The notes below the pieces were generated by a model. The model was not told the DNA's origin. It did not search any database and saw only the letters and a program-made list of their open reading frames with translations. Shown in pieces: positions 1-9,200 of a DNA stretch of 64,000 nt. The stretch's first letter is position 1. Each line of letters begins with the position of its first letter. Made by a program: the position numbers and the translations under genes. Origin of the DNA: Phoebastria nigripes (Eukaryota; Chordata; Aves; Procellariiformes; Diomedeidae); the NCBI GenBank assembly GCA_035582835.1, contig JAYKAV010002442.1:3654391-3718390 (forward strand), in the 5' to 3' direction.

Positions 1-150
1 ATCACCTCCCTACTCCTGCTGGCCACACTATTTCTGATACAGGCCAGGATGCTGTTGGCCACCTTGGCCACCTGGGCACACTGCCGGCTCATGTTCAGCC
101 NGCTGTCGACCAGCACCCCCAGGTCCTTTTCCGACCTGCCTTTTTTTCCG
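1..150 (-). repeat. CR1 LINE fragment (3' part of ORF2 region)
   Basis: The reverse complement resembles the end of the CR1 reverse-transcriptase ORF: a stretch reading like 'contain aggressively CR1' text such as cacctccct..ctgctggccac and caccccaggtccttttcc on the plus strand also recurs in the clear CR1 copy near 51000. The element therefore lies in minus orientation. It is cut by the window edge on the left and fades into non-repeat sequence after about base 150. It is 5'- and 3'-incomplete here and has no intact coding potential. Confidence 0.8.
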
Positions 151-2620
151 ACATGCCTTTTCTGGCATGTGGCACCAGAGCAAAACCAATGCGTCGAGAG
201 GCGGCGATACCCGGCAGCAAAGGGCTGAGCGAGGAAGCTCACTGAAATGCAGCTGAAGTTAGCCGGGGTGGGTGCTTCGAGCATCACCTTTCCTGATGCT
301 CACCACGTCACCGGCTCGGGGACAACGGTGCCAAACAACCCCGATATGCTGTGACATCCTGCTCTGCCTGGCTAACGGGGGCTTAGAGCGCTGAGCCTGC
401 CCGAGTGGGGTGAAACCTCCGAGACAGCACACACGGCAGCGCTGGGAGGGGAGGGAAGGATGCTCATCCCAGCCGAGCGCTCAGCCACCCTTGGCTCTTG
501 TGTGCCCTTTCCCTGTCTTCATTTCCACGTGGAAATGCAAACTAGGAAGAGACTTTTCCCACCTGAAAAAACCTGAACTGGCCCCTCAGGAAATGTGCGG
601 GTGGGACATTCCAGCAATTGGAAAAAAAATGTTGTTTAAAAATAAAAGTAATAAAACCTAATAAATGTATTAAGCCTGATGGTTCCTTAGGAAAAAATGA
701 CAGTTTTTCAATGAGCTGCTGGTTTTTAACCCCAAAGCTTCATTTTACCAGCAAAACCCCAGCCGGCTCATCTCGCACCACTGGGCAGAGACCGGTGCGC
801 ACTCATTGCAGGAGTGAGCTCCCCCCCCTGCAGTCCACCGAGCCCCGAAATTGGCTTCCCACCACGGGAGAGGTGAATCCCAACCCCTCCCCTCCCATCC
901 CCTCCCCTTCTCCCCTAAATCAAGCCCTGGCTTTTAAGTGCATTAAGCGCGTCCAGGCCCCCGCCGCCCCCGGCCACCTGCGCTCCCCAGCCCCTTGGGG
1001 CAGGGGCCGCCGTCCCCCCCGCGGTCCCCAGCCGGCCAGCAGCGCCGGACCGCAACTCCCAGCCGGGGGACACAGAAAGACAGGTCCCTAAGGCAGATTT
1101 ACGGGAGAAGTTTAGCCGGACAGGCAGACAGACGGACACNGCCCCGTGGCCTCCCTGTCCCACCGCTTTGCATTTCCAACCTATTTCCCTAATTATTCCA
1201 CCGCTGCTGGGAGTCATCTCAGTCTCCCCTCTCCAGCACGCTCTGATTTATCTCTCAGCCAGGCTAACAGCTCCCCCCACCCCCTTCTCCTGGGGGAATT
1301 TAATTTTCATTCATTTTTCTGCTTTGCCAGATTGATCCAGCCCCCTCTGCCCCGCTCCGGATCACTCATGGCAGCAGCCAGCGGGCAACGGGAGTCACGC
1401 AGCCACCGAGCCTTCGCCTCGGGGGAGCATTGTGCTGCCGGGGGAGCTGCTACCACGAGCGTCCACTAAAAAAAAAACCCCGCCAGCATCTTCCTCCCTG
1501 CTCACTCTCAGCTCACCACATCTTCCCGGTAGAGCCTTCATCCCTTCCCCGCTGTTGCAGTATTGCTTTGTCCCCCTCCATCCTTCCTGCTGTCCGTCTG
1601 TTCCTCGCGTTGGTGGGTTTTTGGTCTCTTTGGGGTTTTTTTTTTTGGTCTCTTCTGGATTTGTTTTCCCCAGCACACCCTGGTACCCTGGAGTGCAGGG
1701 AGGAGAGGGTGGCCAAGGTAGGCACAAGCTACTGGCCCAGCAAACCCCCTTTGTGCCACCCAAGATGCTGCCGGGTCCTGGTGGTGCCCGAGGAGGGGGG
1801 GTTATATGTGATGGGTGTGAAATCCTGCTCGCCCCATCTTTCTCCTCCTCCCAAAGCTAAAACAAGGCTAAGGATCAGCAGTGACGAGCCTGCAAAAGGG
1901 TGAATGACACAATTTTCAGAGGGTTGTATTTCCAGGGCAGTTTTGGGGGGGACTCTGGCCCCCCACAGATGCCCCGCTCCCTCCTCCACATCACCTGAAC
2001 CCCCTCTGGCCCTGCAGCCGGATGAAGATACCAGCAGCGCGACGCGATGACGCAAAACCTGCAGACAAATGGGGATGGTGCTCCCGCACCTTCCCTGCCA
2101 GTATTAATTAATAATAAAAAAGCAGGTAAACCCTAGAGCCTTCACCAAGACCCAGACTCAGCCTCCCCTCGTGTGCCCCCAGTCCCGGGCACATGGGAAC
2201 TGGGGACACCGAGGGCAGCGTGTCACCGATGGGGACGTCGGTGCATCATTCGCAGGTACAACAGGGGTGTTTCAAGGTGGAATTTGGGGGTGCAAGGAAA
2301 ACCCACGCCTGGCCCATGCCTGGGGGGTGTGGGCGCAGCCGTGTCCCCCATCAGCAAAGCCTGAGTGGGCTTGGAGGTGCCGGAACTCAGCCGACAGCAG
2401 GGCTTCATATCACCCATGCAGCGAGTTTGCCAGGTCTCAGCCTAGCTCCCAGAGTCCCCTCATGTGATGAAACCAGCGGGGGGACGACATCCTTATGGGG
2501 CCAAAGCTGCCGTAGCCATCCTTTGGCATGGGGTCACCTCCCCTCCGGGCAGTACCGGCCACGGCACCCCAAGCCCCCATGTGCGCAGCCCACCAGCAGC
2601 CCCCACCACTCCCCACTTCT

Positions 2621-2805
2621 TAATTACCCCAATAATTACCCGTGACCCCATCCCACATACACCCTTATTGCCAGGGGTGGCCTGGAGCAAGGACGAGCAC
2701 AGCGAGACCCGGGTACTCACCAACGGCCGGAGAAAGCCTCTCCCCTCGCAGGCACTGCCGAACGGGGCGTTGCTAATTGTAATTGAAAATTAATTGACGT
2801 TAAGC
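2621..2805. promoter_or_regulatory. Candidate regulatory island with TAATTA/TAATTG motifs
   Basis: Two TAATTA cores, each followed by CCC or CC, lie 12 bp apart at 2621-2626 and 2633-2638. A second group (TAATTG at 2774, GTAATTG at 2779, TTAATTG near 2790) follows about 140 bp later. TAATTA is the core for Q50 homeodomains including LIM-homeodomain factors. Regulatory activity is inferred. Confidence 0.3.
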
Positions 2806-3422
2806 AAACCCCCAGTGATTTTATGGCCCGAACGCGGGCGGAGGGGGGATGCCAGTGGAGAAAGGCTCTCGCCTGCACCAAGGAGGGAAAGGGAAGAGGG
2901 GCGAGGCAGGAGGGAGCGAGTGCCGAAGGGGTGGGAAGGCGGCTGGGTGTGCGGGGGGCCGGCCACCGGCCTCACTGAAAATTAAATTGCACTTGAGGTT
3001 AAATTGTATTAGGGAGTAGCGGCCGCCTCGCGCCAGCCTGCGGCCATTTGGGTAATTAGCCCCGGGGACGCCTCGGCTTGCGGCGGTGCTGGGAAGGGGT
3101 AACCCCCATCGGTGAAGGCACCTTGGGGGGCTTGGTGTGGGGCCCCCCCAGGACAGCCCGTCCCACCCATGAGCGTGGCCATGGCATAATTTGATGTGGG
3201 TTTGCCAGGGCTCAGGTGGGGGCCTGCCCTGAAGTCACCATCCCTGGGGGGACGGTGTGGGGGACACTGCCCCGGGCAGCACTGAGCCCTGCAGCAGCCT
3301 CCTGCCTGCACCGGCCCGTTTGCGCCCCACACCGGGGTTCCCCAGGTGCTGGGGTCGGGGGGACACCCCAGTGCCTCAGCCCAGGAGAGCTGGGGCCGGG
3401 AGGATTGGGACTGCACCAAACA

Positions 3423-3618
3423 GGATTACGGAAAGTCTATTTACTGGACTCTCTTTTTCCTGCGTGCACGGCAGCTTTAGCTCCCCGACCCTGTAAATCT
3501 CCCCGGCGGGCCTGTCGGGGATGCTAATCCNGGCAGCCCTGCCCGCGGCTGCCTGCTAACCCCCTTCCGGCAGCCCCCTCCTCCCCTGCCCCAGCACCCA
3601 CCTCCCCAGCCCTAATCC
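3423..3618. promoter_or_regulatory. Candidate regulatory island with three K50 homeodomain motifs
   Basis: GGATTA lies at 3423-3428, and TAATCC at 3525-3530 and 3613-3618. TAATCC is the core bound by K50 homeodomain proteins (PITX, OTX, GSC families). The three sites lie within 200 bp. That they are functional, or act on LHX4, is inference from motif clustering and synteny only. Confidence 0.3.
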
Positions 3619-4255
3619 CCTGCACCCTCCTGCTGCATCCCCCCCCCCCAATGCACCTACTGACTGCATCCCCCTAATACATCCCCCAGCCTGTCCCCGG
3701 CTTGGGCAGCCCCACTGAGGTATTTTGGGGCTGGGGGTAACCACAGGCAGCCCCTCACCACCAGCCCTCGGTCCCACGCAGGGGGAGCAGCTGGTGGGGA
3801 GGGGGTGCACGGGGGGTTATTGATGTTGGGGATAAACCCCCCAGGGAAATCAAGGAGGAGGAGGCAGCAGGGCTGCAGCGATGAGACCTTCCCCATCCAT
3901 CACTCGCTGGTGGGCAGGACCGGCACCCGGCTGGGGGGATGCAGCCCCCCTCCATGCCAGGATGAGGCCACTGAGGACCTGGCTAAGGGACATGGCCAAG
4001 GCCAAGTGGGCCAGCGGTGGCAGGGCAGGGGTGCCAGCCCCACGTCCCGTGGAGGTGTGACCATGCACAGACACCAAAGAAGGAAAGACGGAGCAAGAAA
4101 ATTTATTTCAAGGGCAGGTGAGGGAGGAAGGGTCAGAGGAGCCAGAGCTCCCGGTGCCTGGGCAGCAGCGGAGCTGGCTGCCCTCCTTCCCCATCCCGCC
4201 AGCCCTCGCCTCCCACCTGGGCAAAGTGAAGATATCAAGAAAAAGGCTCCAAATC

Positions 4256-4480
4256 GGATTGTCACCCCCCCTCCCCCTTAATAAAGTTTATTATCGGCCG
4301 GGCTCTAATCCTTTTAAATCCCCCACGCAGGGGGAAGGGCCAGGATTAGGGGAGGGCAGCGTAATCCCAATGAATTTGTTACAGGGGGATTTAGGCAGCG
4401 CCGGGAGAGCAGATGGCCCCAGCCCCGGCTCTGGAAAACAACCATTTTCCTTAATGATTCCTAACAAGGATAAAAGGGCA
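4256..4480. promoter_or_regulatory. Candidate regulatory island rich in TAATCC-type motifs
   Basis: TAATCC occurs at 4306-4311 and 4362-4367, and its reverse GGATTA at 4343-4348. The related GGATTG lies at 4256-4261 and GGATAA near 4468. A near-palindromic TTAATAAAGTTTATTAT lies just to the left, at 4279-4295. The block is markedly more AT-rich than its C- and G-run flanks, as conserved non-coding elements often are. Function is not shown by sequence alone. Confidence 0.35.
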
Positions 4481-4944
4481 GAGAGAATCGGGGACAGGAG
4501 CAAGAGGCCCGCNCCCACAGAGGTCCCGGTCCCCGGGGGGATGCGGGGATGCTCATGCGTGTCTCCCTGCTCTGGACCATGGGCACGGCTGGCACCAAAC
4601 TGCAGCTCCGTGGCTCATGCCAACTTTTTTCCAGCAGCTTCCCAGCCCCCCCCCAGGCTCCCTCCCCATCACCCCGCTTGAGGACAAACCATGAGCCACC
4701 CCAACCATGGGGACATGCCGGCTGTACGGGGGGGCAGCTAGCCACAGGTGCATCCAGAAGCAAAAAGCAGGAGAAAACATACAATAACAACAATTAAAAA
4801 TATTTAAAGGATTTAAACGAAGCCAGTGCTCTTCCCGGGGTGATGGGGGAGGCTGGAGTGGGGATAGCCGGTGGTGGGGGGGACAGTAGGGAGGGGAGGT
4901 GCTGCCCCGGTGTGCCTGCNCGGCACGGACCAGCCGACACAGCG

Positions 4945-5521
4945 GGGCTGGCGTCGGCAAAAATAATTTATTCCACTAAGACAAGCAGAGAGCCAGCAAC
5001 AGCGCGGGGAGGGGGCAAGGAAAGGCGTGGGGGGGCCCAGTCCACGTCTCAAAGTGGGGGACACACAAAATGCAGCTGAACCCACAACTGCCACCCCCCG
5101 CCCAGCAGTGCCTGCTTTTTGGGGGGGCTAAACCCCCACTCTCCTGGCCCCACTAGTGGTTTGACCCCAAAGGGCTGCTCCCCAGCATGGGACTGGGCTT
5201 CCCAGTTTGAAACCAGCCCAGCGCTGGGGAGCTCCCGAGGGCAGCTGGGTGCCAAGACACGAATCGCTGTTGGCGTCCCAGCTCCCACGTGCCCAAAAAC
5301 GTGGCACCGCGACCTGAGAGGGGGATGCTCCGACACCTCCTTCCCCCAAAAAAGAGCCCTCCGCCCCCCACCCCAGGCAAGGCAGATGCTCCAAGTGGGG
5401 CAGCTCCCGGGGGGGATGCACCAAACCCCTTCCCGCCGGGGGACAAAACACTGTCCCAGGGGTGCCCCGGCTCAGCAGCCCACCCACCCTGGGGGCAGCC
5501 CCCGGCCCCCCACAACCGCTC
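4945..5521 (-). other. QSOX1: QSOX1 3' UTR
   Basis: This stretch runs from the TGA at 5522-5524 to shortly beyond the AATAAA at 4967-4972. It is GC-rich, and no ORF in it looks genuine. The 3' boundary is predicted from the polyadenylation signal only; a longer alternative transcript ending near another TTTATT at about 4102 cannot be excluded. Confidence 0.6.
4967..4972 (-). terminator. QSOX1: QSOX1 polyadenylation signal (AATAAA)
   Basis: Read on the minus strand this is AATAAA followed by TTATTTTTGCC. It is the first canonical signal found about 550 bp after the QSOX1 stop, so cleavage is expected 10-30 bases further, near 4945. Confidence 0.65.
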
Positions 5522-6249
5522 TCAGGCCACAGGGAAGCCGGGGCGGCTTTTCCGGGCACGGGTGCGGAGGCGGAAGAAGGTGTACATGCCCAGGAGGCAC
5601 ATGGAGGAGAGGAAGTAGAGGGTAATGCAGAGGCTGATGTCCAGGCGGGAGAAGCCCAAGCCGAACACCCGCAGCCAGGGTGTCCTCCGCACGCCCTCCC
5701 CAGCCTCCTCCTCCCGGACTAGGACACCAGGAGCCCGCCGGTGCTCCCGGCCCACCCCGGCATCCTGGGGCAGGGCGATGGTGTCCCGCTTGCTGATCCG
5801 CCGGCGCCGGCTGGCTGCTGCTCGCAGCGCCTGGCTCTTGAAGTGCTGCTCGCTGAAGGAGTCCAGGTCGACGATGTCCTCACCCACCTCCCGCAGCTTG
5901 GGGTTCAGCCGCACGATGCTGGGGCGCCGTGGCTCGGGGGAGCTCGGTCGCCCCAGAGCCCTCGTCTCACCCTCCGTCTCCTTTTCCTCCTCTTCCTCCT
6001 CCTTCTCCCTCTCCTCTCGCAGGCCCTCGGTGCCCAGTCTGGTGCCTGTTCCCTCCCCGGCTATGGGGATGGGGTCGGCCTCGGCATAGTCCAGGTAGAT
6101 GTTGTCCGGGGAGAAGTGCACCTTGAGGAAGGTGAGCACGGCCGGCTCGTCCCAGACGTGCACCCCCCGCTCCTCCTTGTGGCACTGGGGACACATGTCC
6201 GGCGGAGGCCACTGCAGCTTGGGGAACTTGGGGTCCTCTGTGTCACCTC
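5522..6249 (-). CDS. QSOX1: QSOX1 coding exon 12: CPQC, acidic linker, polybasic site, transmembrane helix, stop
   Basis: The exon opens [20 protein letters not shown] and carries the third CxxC (CPQC, 513-516) and [12 protein letters not shown] Glu-rich low-complexity linker follows ([12 protein letters not shown]), then RRRRISKR, then the single-pass helix [20 protein letters not shown]. The short cytoplasmic tail is basic and ends GFPVA. The stop is TGA at 5522-5524. In human this exon is partly removed in the short secreted isoform; no obvious equivalent junction was established here. Confidence 0.96.
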
Positions 6250-9200
6250 CTGCAGAGACCGGAGCCAGCGAGGGGGTTAAAGGGGACATGCGACCCAGCC
6301 CTCCCCCCGTACCGGTATAAACACCCCAGAGCATCCAGCAGCTGGGGATGGTGATGGGGATGGGGACATTTGGAGGAGCTGTCTCAGGAGGAGGGGTCCT
6401 CCGAGGGCACGCGGCGGCTTTGGGAAGCTCCCTGCGGGGAGCGTGTAAGACCCAACTGCATCTCCGGGGCGGTCTGATGCTGCATGACCAGCTGCTGTCC
6501 CCGGTGATGGGGGATGATGACAACGGGATGTCCCCACCGCTGCACCTTAATGCAGCTGTTTGCCGGCTCCATCCAGGAGGAGGGATGCTCCTCCACCTCA
6601 CCTCCCCTTTTCCCTTGGGAAGCCACCCTGGCTCCCCTCCCCACGGCTGCCCTTACCCGCCAGGCGAGCGTTGACCTTGTTGTGGTGGGACCAGAGCCAG
6701 AGGACGGCCTCCTCCCGGCCCGCCACCTGGTCCATGGACTCAGCCGCCATGGCTTCAAAGTGCTGAGCACACTCCTGGCAGCCGAAGAAGTGCCGGACGT
6801 AGCAGCGCATGGTGCTCAGCACCTCCAGCGGCAGCTCTGGGGGGAGGCAGAGGATAGGGGGAGGATGGGAGGGCGAGTCCGGACCCCGCAGTGCCACTGC
6901 CACGGTCCCACGGCTGAGGTGGTAGCCCCGCACTCCAACTCTGCGGCTCTTGCCCTCCCCGCAGACCTGCCTCAGGGCGAGACAAGCATTTGCCCACACG
7001 CAGCATCCCTGCCTGTGTCACAGCCCACCTGGACACCCCCTCCCGGAGCCCCGAACCCCCCCCGGGGATGCTGATACCTTTGTCGGGGCCGCTCTGGGCA
7101 GCCTGGACGGTCAGCAGGTGGAAGACAGTCCAGAGCCCACAGGGGTAGCCACGGAAGTGGCGTTCGCTGCCCTGGCAGCCCACCCAGGTCACGTTGGTGG
7201 GGAGCACGGCGGGATGCGAGGCCTGGAGGACAGACGGACACAGCGTGATGGAGCTGGCCCATAATGCGGGGTGGGGGGAAAGGGGCAGGGGTGAGGAGAG
7301 GAGAGTGGGGACCGGGGTCCCCATGGGTGCCTTACATCTCTGTTATTCTTCATGGCCTCCTTCAAGGTGCTGCGGGGCAGCTCGGGCTCCGTCCAGTTCT
7401 TCAGCCAGCCGTCCAGGGACCGCAGGTAGGTCTGCACGCAGGGGCGCCCGGGGAAATACTGCAGAAGGGAGACAGAGGTGAGGAAACCCAGACCCCCACC
7501 GGGAGCAGCAGGGCAGCCCGCCGGCACCCCCGGCTCACCAGGACAGGCACTGGGCAGCACCAGCATCCTCTATGGCAGCATGTGCTGCAGGGCAGCGTGG
7601 TCCCGGCAAGGTTTTGGTGCCTGGCCCTGAGGGGCTGGGGGCCGTGGTGTGTCCCCCCCACGGTGGCGAGGCCCCCGTGTGCGTGTTCAGGCTCTGAACC
7701 TCGGCCCCTGTCTGAGGGAGGCAAAAAGCCACTCTGACCATAAGTCAGCGCAAAGCCGATTAGCAGCAGCACTTTAAAACCACAGGCGCTCCGGGGAGAG
7801 GGGGCAGCCCGCCAGCACGGGCCACCGATGGTCAGACAGACAGAGGGACCAACCCACAGGGAGGATGAGACCAGCAGCACAGAGGAAAAGCGACAGAGAA
7901 GCGAAAGGAAGGAGCATTTTGCTAAGTCTGAGCTGTTCTCCCCAGGCCTGTGGGGAATTGCACAGAAAGTCCCAAATTCGCAGGGGAATTCATTTGCGAC
8001 CTGACGTTTCTGCTGCAAAATACAGTCCCCCCCCGCTCCTTCGGCAGGAGGCTTCGCCGCGCAATTCCCTGCTTTCCAGGCACCACTTCCTTCCACGTTA
8101 GGATTTTTCCTCCCTCCTTGCCTTAAATACCTCTTGGGAACGCAACAGTTAAGGTTGGGACCCGCTGGCTGAGCAACCCCAGCCTGAGCCCTGCCGGGCT
8201 GGCAGCAATCCTGGGGACGCTGCTCCGTCCCGTGGATGAGCACGGCAATGGCAGCGCCAGCTCGGCATCCTTGGGGAANCACCGGCACCCACCACCCCGG
8301 TGCCTCCTGCCTGCGGCGGGGACGCAGCTTCACCTCCTCACCGGGTCTGGTGCTACAGCTCATCCTTGGCCAGCGAGGGAAAGGTTTGCAGGAAGAATTA
8401 AAAGCTGGTCAAATAAAACCACTGCTGCTCCCCACCATCCCAGCAAGCTTGTACCCTTGGCCAGGGAGCTGGTGCGATGGGGGATTTATTTCCCTAACCC
8501 TGTCGTTCTCATTAAAGGGAGAAATAGCGAGGGCGATGGCTGGGGACAAGTAGAGGAAGAGCCACATGAAGCTCTGAGCTGAGGACTTAAAACTCATTGC
8601 ACCAGCGGCTCACGTTTGGATCTCTTTGCTGGGGGCGAGCAGGCAGGGGTGGGAGCAGGTGGCGTCTCACACATCAGCGAGGGCTACGCAAGGTCCAAAC
8701 AGAGCACGAGACCCTGGGTGACAAAGGAGGGAGCAAAGGTGGCAGGCATAGCTAGGTGAAGGTCTGCCAAGGAGCCCGGGCTGGGACAGGGATGGGGACA
8801 AGGCTCCTGCAACCCCAGTGGTGGAAACCTCAGCCAAACGCAGCGCTCCATTGCACCAGGAAATTAAACTACCCTGCTTCTGCTGGCTCAAAGCTCCTAC
8901 ACACTTCAATTTCACTAAGCCCAACAGAGAAGAAAAAAGGAGACCTTAAATTAGGCTCTTGGAGAGCCTGACTCAGAGCAGGAGTCCCTTTCCTGGACTA
9001 TCAAAGGAGCCTGCAGAGATCAGTTCCCTGAGCAAAGCATCCAAGTCAGATGATAGGAGTTACAAACCCCTCTGATCATCTTTGCCACCCCAGCGGGTAA
9101 CAGCATCTCTTTTGAAAACACCTACTGCCTCGACACGACACCTCCTGCAAGCACTGAGCCTGCTCTGCCCACCCATACCTGCACCCCAGGTCTCGTCTGA

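Larger units (their letters stand above)
151..4944. other. Non-coding spacer downstream of QSOX1 (presumed QSOX1-LHX4 interval)
   Basis: No open frame in this stretch resembles a known protein, and none shows splice-consistent exons. The DNA is GC-rich with long C or G runs, interrupted by short AT-rich islands near 600-690, 1171-1345, 2097-2120, 2621-2640, 2771-2805, 2974-3060 and 4256-4480. In human and other vertebrates LHX4 lies downstream of QSOX1, so this is inferred to be the LHX4 upstream region. LHX4 itself is not in the window. The islands are described separately as candidates only. Confidence 0.6.

Noticed and set aside
5741..6280. 179-codon plus-strand ORF opposite QSOX1 exon 12
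   Set aside because: It is the antisense of a GC-rich, Glu-rich coding exon. Its leucine-rich translation mirrors the Glu run; there is no family resemblance.
7071..7077. Possible U12-type donor (GTATC) at QSOX1 intron 10
   Set aside because: The donor reads GTATCAGC rather than the U12 consensus GTATCCTT, so an ordinary U2 intron is the better reading.
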